Origin: DATKBT01 sp035546295
GTDB lineage: Bacteria; Acidobacteriota; Thermoanaerobaculia; Multivoradales; Multivoraceae
DNA: 64,000 nucleotides
Assembly: GCA_035546295.1 (NCBI GenBank)
Contig: DATKBT010000167.1
Span: 14,654-78,653 of the forward strand
Direction of reading: 5' to 3'
Position 1 is the first letter of the stretch, and each line of letters starts with the position of its first letter. Below are positions 33,578-40,985 of this stretch, in pieces. Under the pieces are notes generated by a model. It saw nothing but the letters and a program-made list of their open reading frames with translations, was not told where the DNA came from and made no database searches. The position numbers and the translations under genes are program-made.

Positions 33578-35051
33578 GGGCGCCTTCCTTCAGGATTCTC
33601 TCGACCTCGACACGATCCGAGAACGGGGTGGCGACGGTGCCGACCACCTGCGTGTCCTCGTGCCCCTTACCGGCGATCAGGACCGCCCAGCCCGGCTCGG
33701 CGGAGGCGGCTTCGAGCCCTCGCCTGATCGCGGCGCGCCGGTTCCCGATGACCTCCCAGCGGGTCTCCGGACGGCTCGACTGCTCGAGCCCCTCGACCAC
33801 CTGGCGGTGGATCGCGGCGGGCTCTTCGGTGCGCGGGTTGTCGTCGGTGACGATCGCGAGGTCGGAGAGCTCACCGGCCAGGCGCCCCATCAGCGGCCTT
33901 TTCCCCCGATCCTTGTCGCCTCCGCAGCCGAACACCACGACCACCTTGCCCGGCCAGACCGCGCGCAGCGAGGAGAGCGCGGCCTCGAGCCCGGCCGGGG
34001 TGTGCGCGAAGTCGATCAGGACGGGGAAGCTCTGGCCGGCGTCGACCGGCTCGAGCCGGCCCACGATCGGCCTCTGCTCGGCGAGCGCCTCGGCGATCGC
34101 CTCACGATCGAGCTCCAGCGCCTCGCCGGCGGCGACCGCCGCCAGCACGTTCCACAGGTTGTAGCGACCGATCAAAGGCGTCTCGAGCTCGAGAGGCCCG
34201 CGCGGCGTCGCCAGCCGGCCGTGGATGCCGTCGATGTCGAGCTCGACCCGCTCGACGCAGACCTCGGCGTCGCGCTCGCCGTACGACAGGGCGCCCCCGA
34301 CCTGCTCGAGCAGACGCCGGCCGTACTCGTCGTCGCGGTTGATCACCGCCCGGCCGGCCGCGGCGAGGTGCTCTTCGAACAGCCGCCGCTTGGCGGCGAA
34401 GTAGCTCTCCATGTCGCCGTGGAAGTCGAGATGGTCGCGCGTCAGGTTGGTGAACACCGCGGCCTCGAAGCGGGTCCCGCGCAGCCTCCCCTGAGCGAGC
34501 GCGTGCGACGACGCCTCGAGGGCGACCGCGGCGGCGCCCGCGTCGCGCATCTCGCGCAGCAGCCGGTAGAGGTCGCTCGCCTCGGGGGTGGTGCGCGCCG
34601 GGGCCTCGGCGAGCGTGCCGAAGCGGTACCCCAGCGTGCCGAGGACGCCGCAGGGGTAGCCGGCGCGCTCGAGGAGCGAACGCAGGAGGTAGGTGGTCGT
34701 CGTCTTGCCGTTGGTGCCGGTGACGGCGACCATCCGCAGCTCGCGCTCCGGATGCCCGTAGACGCGCGCTGCCAGCGGGCCGAGCAGCCACCTGGGGTCG
34801 TCGGCGACGATCCAGGGCACCCGCGCGCCCCAGCCCTCGAGCGGTGCCTGCGGCGCGAGCACCGCCGACGCTCCCCGCTCGACCGCCGCGCCGGCGAAGG
34901 CACGGCCGTCGTGATGGCCGCCGGACCAGACCACGAACAGGTCGCCGGCGCGCACCCGGCGGGAGTCGCAGCAGACGCCGCGGATCTCGATCCTGGCGCT
35001 CTCCGGCGGGGCCTCGACCGGCAAGCCCGCGAGCACGTGGTCGAGCGTCAC
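33558..35051 (-). CDS. murE: UDP-MurNAc-L-Ala-D-Glu:meso-diaminopimelate ligase MurE
   Basis: MurE adds the third peptide residue. The 497-residue protein has CDSRRVRAGDLFV, the ATP loop TGTNGKTTTTYLL, TTPEASDL, SSHALAQGRL, FTNLTRDHLDFHGDMESYFAAK, FAHTPAGLE, GCGGDKDRGKRPLMG and TDDNPRTEEP. The DNPR motif indicates meso-diaminopimelate rather than lysine, which fits a Gram-negative-type wall. The GTG at 35051 overlaps the ftsI stop (GTGA); the much longer open frame upstream runs over ftsI and is a shadow. Confidence 0.95.
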   Translation of the reverse strand: MTLDHVLAGLPVEAPPESARIEIRGVCCDSRRVRAGDLFVVWSGGHHDGRAFAGAAVERGASAVLAPQAPLEGWGARVPWIVADDPRWLLGPLAARVYGHPERELRMVAVTGTNGKTTTTYLLRSLLERAGYPCGVLGTLGYRFGTLAEAPARTTPEASDLYRLLREMRDAGAAAVALEASSHALAQGRLRGTRFEAAVFTNLTRDHLDFHGDMESYFAAKRRLFEEHLAAAGRAVINRDDEYGRRLLEQVGGALSYGERDAEVCVERVELDIDGIHGRLATPRGPLELETPLIGRYNLWNVLAAVAAGEALELDREAIAEALAEQRPIVGRLEPVDAGQSFPVLIDFAHTPAGLEAALSSLRAVWPGKVVVVFGCGGDKDRGKRPLMGRLAGELSDLAIVTDDNPRTEEPAAIHRQVVEGLEQSSRPETRWEVIGNRRAAIRRGLEAASAEPGWAVLIAGKGHEDTQVVGTVATPFSDRVEVERILKEGARGKSQS

Positions 35052-36844
35052 GGCCGGCCTCCGCCGGCGGCCGCGACCATCGTCGCCCCGGCCACCGGAG
35101 CGGACTGCCTCGGCAGCCGGACGAAGCGGGCGGTCTGCTCCAGAGCGTCGCGCTCGGGCGCGATCCCGAGGTAGAGCAGGGCCTCGCCGACCATGGCCTG
35201 AAACACCGGCGCCGCGACCACGCCGCCGCCGGTCGAGCGTCGCGGCTCGTCGAGCATGACCACCGCGACGAGGCGCGGCGCTCGCGCCGGCACGAAGCCG
35301 ACGAAGGTCGCCAGGCGAGCGGTCGCCGAGTAGCCGGTGCGGTCGGACTTCTCGGCGGTGCCGGTCTTGCCGGCAACCCGGTATCCGGGGATCGCGGCGA
35401 GCTGCCCGGTGCCACGCTCGACCACCCCCTCGAGCAGCCGAGAGAGCCCCTGCAGCGTCGCCGGCGACAGCTCCAGGCGCGCCGGCTCCGGACGCTCGAC
35501 GGCCTCGATTCCCTCGCCCCGGTCGACCGCACGCACGACGTAGGGCCGGTTCAGCCGGCCACCGTTGGCGAGCGCGGCGTAGGCGTTGGCGAGCTGCAGC
35601 GGCGTGATCGAAAGCCCGTGTCCGAACGACGCGTAGGCGGTCGCCAGCCCCCGCCAGCGCTCCATCGGACGGACGATGCCGGCGCTCTCGCCGGGCAGGT
35701 CGATTCCGGTGCGCTGGCCGAAGCCGAAGCCGACGATGGTCCGATAGAGCGGCTCCGACCCCGTCCGCAGCGCGGCCTTGATCACACCGACGTTGCTCGA
35801 CTTCTCGATCACCTCGCGAAAGCTGAGCACACCGAACGGCTTGTGGTCGCCGATGAAGGTCCCCGCCAGCCTCACGCCCCCAAGCTCGCAGTCGAACCGA
35901 TCGTCGGGGTGCACCGCCAGAGCGTCGAGCGCCGCCGCCGCGGTGACCATCTTGAAGGTCGAGCCGGGCTCGTAAGCGTCCATCACGGCCCGGTTGCGCC
36001 AGACCTCCGGCGCCGAGTCGCCGAAGCGGTTGGGATCGAAGGTGGGCGCGGAGGCCATCGCCAGCACCGCCGAATCCTCGACGTCGAGCATCACCACGAT
36101 GCCGGCCTTGGCGTCCCACTGGTCGATCGCGCGCTCCAGCTCCGACTCCGCCATGTGCTGCAGCGCGGCGTCGAGGGTCAGGTGCAGATCGGCGCCGGGC
36201 ACCGCCTGCGTCGCCATCGCGCCGGGCACCGCGAGGCGCCCGCGACGGCCGTCCCGCAGAGTCCGTCGCCGCACCATCTGGCCTGCGACCAGCTCGTCGT
36301 ACTGTGATTCGATCCCGGCGAGCCCCTTGCTGTCGGTGCCAACGAAGCCGAGCACGTTCGCCGCCAAGCGCCCCATCGGATAGTAGCGCCGGCTCTCCTC
36401 CTCGAACCAGACGCCCTCCAGGTCGAGCTCGCGCACCGCCGCCGCGACTTGTGGCTCGACCTTGCGCGCGACGAAGACGAAGCCCCGATCGCTCGACAAC
36501 AGCGCCTCGAGGTCGCGCGCGCGCGCCCCGAGCACCGGCGCCAGCGCCGCTGCCGCGCCTGCGGGATCCTCGATCCTCGACGGATTGGCGACCACCGACT
36601 CGACCCGCACCGAAACCGCCAGCTCGCGTCCCCGGGCGTCGTAGATCGTGCCGCGCGGGGCGTCGAGCGCGACCTCGATCTCGTGTTGCCGACTCGCCCG
36701 CTGCGCGTAGTGATCGTGCCGCTCGACCTGCAGATGGTAGAGCCGGCCGGCCACGCCGAGCCCCCACAGGACGGCGAGCACGACGCACAACTTCATCCGT
36801 ACGTCGAGACCCGAGCGCGGCGAGCGCCGGTCGCTCTCGCTCAC
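35048..36844 (-). CDS. ftsI: Division-specific penicillin-binding protein FtsI (PBP3 type)
   Basis: FtsI is the class B transpeptidase that cross-links septal peptidoglycan. The 598-residue protein has a short cytosolic end, one transmembrane anchor (LCVVLAVLWGLGVAGRLYHL), the dimerisation domain with APRGTIYDARGRELA, and the catalytic motifs STFK (S295), SSN (349-351) and KTGT (493-496). There are no PASTA domains. Its start overlaps the end of ftsL (ATGA) and its stop overlaps the start of murE (GTGA). Confidence 0.96.
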   Translation of the reverse strand: MSESDRRSPRSGLDVRMKLCVVLAVLWGLGVAGRLYHLQVERHDHYAQRASRQHEIEVALDAPRGTIYDARGRELAVSVRVESVVANPSRIEDPAGAAAALAPVLGARARDLEALLSSDRGFVFVARKVEPQVAAAVRELDLEGVWFEEESRRYYPMGRLAANVLGFVGTDSKGLAGIESQYDELVAGQMVRRRTLRDGRRGRLAVPGAMATQAVPGADLHLTLDAALQHMAESELERAIDQWDAKAGIVVMLDVEDSAVLAMASAPTFDPNRFGDSAPEVWRNRAVMDAYEPGSTFKMVTAAAALDALAVHPDDRFDCELGGVRLAGTFIGDHKPFGVLSFREVIEKSSNVGVIKAALRTGSEPLYRTIVGFGFGQRTGIDLPGESAGIVRPMERWRGLATAYASFGHGLSITPLQLANAYAALANGGRLNRPYVVRAVDRGEGIEAVERPEPARLELSPATLQGLSRLLEGVVERGTGQLAAIPGYRVAGKTGTAEKSDRTGYSATARLATFVGFVPARAPRLVAVVMLDEPRRSTGGGVVAAPVFQAMVGEALLYLGIAPERDALEQTARFVRLPRQSAPVAGATMVAAAGGGRP

Positions 36845-37185
36845 GGCGCCTGCTCCACGAAGATCATCTGGTCGAGCTCCGGCGGCTCCATCCCGAGACG
36901 CTGGCGCGCCAGGCTCTCCACGCGGGCGGGGCTCGACAGCCGCGCCGCCTCGAGCCGGAGCCGGCGCTCGGCGGCCAGGGTCTTCTCGAGCAGGCCCTCG
37001 AGGCGCTGGATCTGGTAGCCGGCCTCGAGGGTCTCGAGGTGGATCCAGGTGTAGCCGAACAACGCGGTACCGAGCGGTACGATCAGCAGCACCACTCGCA
37101 GCAGATCATGCCACCGCCGCCGCCCCCGCTCGCGGACGAGATAGGCGTTGGTGACCGGGCGGTGGAAAGCGTAGGCGGTCTTCAC
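36841..37185 (-). CDS. ftsL: Cell-division protein FtsL-like
   Basis: The 114-residue protein has a basic cytosolic segment, one transmembrane helix (LLRVVLLIVPLGTALFGYTWI) and a periplasmic coiled coil (TLEAGYQIQRLEGLLEKTLAAERRLRLEAARLSS) ending in a FtsL-like ARQRLGMEPPE block. FtsL partners FtsB and FtsQ and activates FtsW/FtsI. Sequence similarity is weak in this family, so position between rsmH and ftsI carries much of the call. The GTG start is preceded by AAGGG. Confidence 0.85.
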   Translation of the reverse strand: MKTAYAFHRPVTNAYLVRERGRRRWHDLLRVVLLIVPLGTALFGYTWIHLETLEAGYQIQRLEGLLEKTLAAERRLRLEAARLSSPARVESLARQRLGMEPPELDQMIFVEQAP

Positions 37186-37197
37186 GGCCCTTGAGGC

Positions 37198-38145
37198 TCA
37201 CAGCCGCCGCGCCGCCCGCAGACGGGCGGATCGGGACCTGGGGTTCTGCTCGATCTCGGCCTCGGAGGAGCGCAGCGGCTTGCGCGTCAACAGCTCGATC
37301 AGGCGAGTCTCGGCACGAGCCCGTCCGGTGACGGGGTCGATGTCGCCGGTGGCGGCAGCGCGCAACGCCTGCTTGACCAGCCGGTCCTCGAGGCTGTGGT
37401 AGGAGATGACGACGAAGCGGCCGTCCTCCTCCAAGAGCTCGATCGAGCGGTCGAGATACCGCTCGAGCCCCGCCAGCTCCTGGTTCACCTCGATGCGCAG
37501 CGCCTGGAAGGTCCGGGTCGCGGAGTCGATCCGCGGTCCCCCCCTGGCGGGCCCGGCTCGCGGGCCACCGACCGCGCGGTGGACCGCGTCACGGAGCTGC
37601 CCCGTGGTCTCGATCGGTCCCTCGGTCCTCGCCTGAACCAGCGCCTTGGCGATCCGTCGCGCCCGGCGCTCCTCACCATAGTCGCGCAGGATTCGAGTCA
37701 ACTCGGCCTCCGTTGAATCTCGCACCACGTCAGCGGCGGTGCGTCCGATGCTCGGTCCCATCCGCATGTCGAGCGGACCGTCGAAGCGGAAGCTGAAGCC
37801 GCGCTCGGGCCGATCGAGTTGCAGGGAGGAGACCCCGAGGTCGGCCAGCATCCCGGCGACCCTCCCTTCGCCCCGCTCCGCGAGGATCCGATCGACCCGA
37901 TCGAAGGAACCCTCCACCAGGGCCGCGCGCTCGCCGAAGGGGGCGAGCCGCTCGCCGGCGATCTCGAGCGCCTCCGGGTCGCGGTCGATCCCCAGGAGAC
38001 GAGCGGAGGGCGAGCGCTCGAGCAGGGCGCGAGCGTGGCCGCCGAGACCGACCGTGCAGTCGACGAAGAGCCCGCCGCGCTCGGGCGCCAGCAGGCGGAG
38101 CGTCTCCTCGAGCAGCACGGGTCGATGGTCGTAAGCTCCCGCCAC
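37198..38145 (-). CDS. rsmH: 16S rRNA (cytosine-1402-N4)-methyltransferase RsmH
   Basis: RsmH (MraW) methylates N4 of C1402, the same base that RsmI (729-1412 in this window) modifies on its ribose. The 315-residue protein has HRPVLLEETL, FVDCTVGLGGHARALLE, GIDRDPEAL, GMLADLGVSSLQLDRPERGFSFRFDGPLDMRM, FQALRIEVNQEL and FVVISYHSLEDRLVK. The GTG at 38145 is preceded by AGGAGG at five bases. It lies 42 bp after mraZ. Confidence 0.96.
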   Translation of the reverse strand: MAGAYDHRPVLLEETLRLLAPERGGLFVDCTVGLGGHARALLERSPSARLLGIDRDPEALEIAGERLAPFGERAALVEGSFDRVDRILAERGEGRVAGMLADLGVSSLQLDRPERGFSFRFDGPLDMRMGPSIGRTAADVVRDSTEAELTRILRDYGEERRARRIAKALVQARTEGPIETTGQLRDAVHRAVGGPRAGPARGGPRIDSATRTFQALRIEVNQELAGLERYLDRSIELLEEDGRFVVISYHSLEDRLVKQALRAAATGDIDPVTGRARAETRLIELLTRKPLRSSEAEIEQNPRSRSARLRAARRL

Positions 38146-38187
38146 GCCGCCTCCTCGGACGAGCTCCGCCCACAGCCGATCGGCGCT

Positions 38188-38628
38188 CTAGATCCCCTTG
38201 AGTGAGAGATTCTCGTAGTCCTCATCGGTGAAGGGCTGCTCCTCGAGCCCGCCCACGAAGCGATCCCGGTTCCAGATCTCCAGGTGATCCAGGCTCCCGC
38301 ACACCACCACTTCGCCGTTCATCTCGGCCGCCTCGCGCAGCACCGGGTTGATCACCAGGCGGCCCTGCGCATCGAGGCTCCCCTGCTGACCGAAGTAGCT
38401 CACCCGCTGGAGGTAGCGCTGGCGTGTCCGATCGGTCGACGGCAGCTCGAGCAGCCGGCTCTCGATCGACTCCCAGATCGGCAAGGGGTAGAGATAGGCC
38501 ACATCCCCGCGCACCGAGGTGACGAAGACCTCGCGGCCCCAGCTCTGCTCGAGCACTCGACGGAAGTCGCTGGGCAGCTTGAGACGACCCTTGGCGTCGA
38601 TCTTCGTGATGGAGCTTCCGCGGAACAT
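38188..38628 (-). CDS. mraZ: Transcriptional regulator MraZ
   Basis: MraZ is the first gene of the dcw cluster and in several bacteria represses it. The 146-residue protein has two SpoVT/AbrB-like repeats: KIDAKGRLKLPSDFRRVL near the N-terminus and SLDAQGRLVINPVLREAA in the second half. The ATG at 38628 matches the usual family beginning (MFRGSS); an in-frame extension to 38661 is not conserved. A promoter and phased TGG repeats lie about 175-245 bp upstream, so autoregulation is plausible. Confidence 0.95.
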   Translation of the reverse strand: MFRGSSITKIDAKGRLKLPSDFRRVLEQSWGREVFVTSVRGDVAYLYPLPIWESIESRLLELPSTDRTRQRYLQRVSYFGQQGSLDAQGRLVINPVLREAAEMNGEVVVCGSLDHLEIWNRDRFVGGLEEQPFTDEDYENLSLKGI

Positions 38629-38708
38629 CGGGATCTCGGCCGGTTGCCTTCCTCGCAGCACAACAGCTCCGGCGTCGCCGTCCCCGCGAGCTCGGGCCCG
38701 GCGCCGCG

Positions 38709-38726
38709 GGCCCCGAACCCGGGGCC
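38709..38726 (-). other. Hairpin in the mraZ leader
   Basis: A 7-bp perfect stem, GGCCCCG with CGGGGCC and loop AACC (plus strand), lies in the predicted 5' leader between the promoter and mraZ. Its role is unknown. Confidence 0.45.
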
Positions 38727-38802
38727 ACGCGACGCCTGGCCGACTCCGTGGGCCCGACTCCGCAGGGCATGGTGCACCCCCATGTGGAGAGGGTCGCCCC
38801 CG

Positions 38803-38831
38803 AGAATAGCCCTTTGGTCCACTCTTGTCTA
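38803..38831 (-). promoter_or_regulatory. Sigma70-like promoter of the dcw cluster
   Basis: On the minus strand a -35 box TAGACA (plus 38826-38831, five of six to TTGACA) and a -10 box TATTCT (plus 38803-38808, four of six) are separated by exactly 17 bp. This predicts a transcript starting near 38796, with a leader of about 168 bases before the mraZ ATG. It is one of the few AT-containing stretches in this intergenic region. Confidence 0.65.
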
Positions 38832-38872
38832 TTTCAGACCACTTCGCTCCACCACTCGGACCCGCTGCTCCA
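38817..38872 (-). promoter_or_regulatory. Phased TGG-type direct repeats, candidate MraZ boxes
   Basis: On the minus strand TGGAG, GGTCC, TGGAG, TGGTC and TGGAC lie at plus 38868-72, 38858-62, 38847-51, 38837-41 and 38817-21, i.e. at 10-11 bp or twice that spacing. Known MraZ boxes are direct TGGG-type pentamers with 5-bp spacers. The array lies upstream of and inside the predicted promoter. The match is to spacing and to TGG, not to the full TGGGN motif. Confidence 0.5.
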
Positions 38873-39106
38873 CCTCGGCGGTTAAGTTGCCTCGGGTCAG
38901 CGAGTTGAGTTCAAGTCGCCAGCCTGGACGCAACGGCCCGTGCTTCGAGAACCGGGAAAGGCTCGACGCGACGCGGCGAAGATCCCGCTGCTGCGGGGTC
39001 CCGAGCCGACCGATGGCCCTCGGTCGCCCGGCTCTCGGCTCGGCTCTCGGCTCCTCAAGCGTCTCGCCGCGGGGCGAAACGCGTTGCCCAGGTCAGACGC
39101 CGGCCC
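38873..39106. other. Gene-free stretch between the symporter and the mraZ promoter
   Basis: No gene, RNA or repeat is evident here. A short TCTCGCC-GCG-GGGCGA-type hairpin near 39063-39080 might end the symporter transcript, but it lacks a U-tract. Confidence 0.35.
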
Positions 39107-40804
39107 TCAGGCCTCGCGTGGCCTCCGGTCGGTCAGGCTGAGCAGCAGGCCGGCGACGACCACCACGACCACCCCCACGACGTTGTGCCACAGGTACGAG
39201 ATCTCGGGCCTGGCGAACGCCACCCAGGAGACCGCCCCGATGCCGACGATGAGCCCGAAGAAGGCGCCGCGCGCCGTCGATCGGCGAAAGCCGAGGGCGA
39301 GCACGAAGACGCCGAGCAGCAGACCGTAGAAGAAGGATCCGAACCGGTTGACCACCTCGATCAGCGAGCCCAACGAAACCGCGAAAGTCGCCACGAAGCA
39401 GGCGAAGAGCCCCCAGAGGAGCGTCACGACTCGTGACACCAGGAGGTACTGGCGCTCGGTCGCCTGCGGCCTCAAGTGGCGGCGATAGAAGTCCATGACG
39501 GTCGCGGTCGAGAGCGAGTTGAGCTCGGCCGCGATGCTCGACATCGCCGCCGCGAAGATCGCCGCGATCAGCAGCCCGACCAGGCCGATCGGCATGCGGG
39601 TGGTGATGAAAGTTGGAAAGACGTAGTTGACGTCGCGATAGGTCGCGTCGCCGGTGACGTCCTTGACCAGCTCGATCGCCTCGCCGCGTACGACGCCGAG
39701 CCGGTCCTGCGCCGTCACGAACTGCGCGCGCGCCGCCTCGAGCTCGCTCTCCGCGCCCCCTCGCCGCGCCTCGCCGACCGCCGCGGCGGCCGCTCTTCGC
39801 CGCTCGAACGCGGCCTCGAACTCCTCCTCGAGCCGCTGGTACTCGCCGGCCCGCGCGCTCGAGCGCACCGCGGCCTCGTGGACCGGATTGAACAGCATGG
39901 GAGGCGCCTGGAACAGATAGAAGACGAAGACCAGGACGCCGATGAACAGGATCACGACCTGGAGCGGAATCTTGGCGTAGGCGCTCATCATCAGCGAGGC
40001 GCGCCCCTCGTCCACCGACTTCGCCGTGAGATAGCGCTGCACCTGGCTCTGGTCGCAGCCGAAGTAGGCCAGCATCAGGAACAGCCCGCCGATCATGCCC
40101 GACCAGAAGGTGTAGGTCTCCTCCAGGTCGAAGCGGAGGTCGATCGTCTGCATCCGGCCGGTGGCGCCGGCGGCGTGCAGCGTCCCGAGGAAGTCCGTGT
40201 CCTCGGGAAGGCCCGTGATCAGGACCACGATCGCGGCGCCCACTCCGAGCAGGATGACGACCATCTGCTTGACGTCGGTCCAGGTCACCGCCTGGACGCC
40301 TCCGAGCATGGTGTAGACCGTGGTCGGGAGGCCGATCGCCAGGATTGTGAGCACCTGATTCCAGCCCAGGACGATGGACAGGATCACGGCCGGCGCGGCG
40401 ACGATCACGCCGCACGAGAGCCCGCGCGAGACCAGGAACAGGAAGCTGGTCAGCGCGCGGGTCTTGGCGTCGAAGCGCCGCTCGAGGACCTCGTAGGCAG
40501 TGTAGACCCGCGCCCGGTGGAAGTACGGCACGATGGTGACCGAGAGCAGGATCATGGCCAGCGGCAGCCCGAAGTAGAACTGCACGAAGCGCATCCCGTC
40601 CTCGAAGCCCTGGCCGGTGGTGCCGACCAGGGTGATGGCGCTCATCTGGGTCGCCATCACGCTGAGTCCGACCGCCCACCACGGAAGCCGGCGATCGGCC
40701 AGGAAGTACCCCTCGAGCTTGTCGGTGGACTTCGCCCGTCGGACCCCGTCGACGACCACCCAGACCAGGTAGCCGACGACGATCAACCAGTCGAGCAGCT
40801 GCAT
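39107..40804 (-). CDS. Sodium:solute symporter (SSS family)
   Basis: The 565-residue polytopic protein has the SSS features of an early GYFLADRRLPWW block, AVGLSVMATQMSAITLVGTTGQGFEDGMRF and AYEVLERRF. LGGVQAVTWTDVKQMVVILLGV and LMLAYFGCDQSQVQRYL follow. The later AAMSSIAAELNSLSTATVMDFYRR block contains the Na2-site-type serine/threonine pair. A hydrophilic coiled-coil insertion of about 65 residues (roughly 320-385, EEEFEAAFERRRAAAAAVGEA and on) sits between two helices and is not typical of PutP or SGLT. The substrate is unknown. A 38-residue membrane peptide gene ends seven bases upstream. Confidence 0.9.
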   Translation of the reverse strand: MQLLDWLIVVGYLVWVVVDGVRRAKSTDKLEGYFLADRRLPWWAVGLSVMATQMSAITLVGTTGQGFEDGMRFVQFYFGLPLAMILLSVTIVPYFHRARVYTAYEVLERRFDAKTRALTSFLFLVSRGLSCGVIVAAPAVILSIVLGWNQVLTILAIGLPTTVYTMLGGVQAVTWTDVKQMVVILLGVGAAIVVLITGLPEDTDFLGTLHAAGATGRMQTIDLRFDLEETYTFWSGMIGGLFLMLAYFGCDQSQVQRYLTAKSVDEGRASLMMSAYAKIPLQVVILFIGVLVFVFYLFQAPPMLFNPVHEAAVRSSARAGEYQRLEEEFEAAFERRRAAAAAVGEARRGGAESELEAARAQFVTAQDRLGVVRGEAIELVKDVTGDATYRDVNYVFPTFITTRMPIGLVGLLIAAIFAAAMSSIAAELNSLSTATVMDFYRRHLRPQATERQYLLVSRVVTLLWGLFACFVATFAVSLGSLIEVVNRFGSFFYGLLLGVFVLALGFRRSTARGAFFGLIVGIGAVSWVAFARPEISYLWHNVVGVVVVVVAGLLLSLTDRRPREA

Positions 40805-40811
40805 CGGGCGC

Positions 40812-40928
40812 TCAACCGAAGAAGTTGCTGATCAACCCGAGGGCGACCAACACCACCGCTTCGACGAGCAGGGCGCCGGCGTAGAGCCAGGTCATCGAGC
40901 GATCGGACGAGTTGGCGGGCTCGGTCAT
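40812..40928 (-). CDS. 38-residue single-pass membrane peptide upstream of the symporter
   Basis: An ATG at 40928 opens a 38-codon frame, ending with TGA seven bases before the symporter start. The peptide has a polar start, MTEPANSSDRSM, then one hydrophobic helix (TWLYAGALLVEAVVLVAL) and the end GLISNFFG. Small accessory peptides encoded directly upstream of SSS symporters are known in other bacteria, so it may be a symporter subunit or stabiliser. The ribosome-binding site is weak (AAGG about 12 bases upstream), and without comparison the coding call rests on context and the clean hydrophobic profile. Confidence 0.6.
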   Translation of the reverse strand: MTEPANSSDRSMTWLYAGALLVEAVVLVALGLISNFFG

Positions 40929-40985
40929 TGGGTCCGGCAACCTTACGCGATGCGGCCGCGCGCGGCTCGGCGCGCCGCGCTAGCG

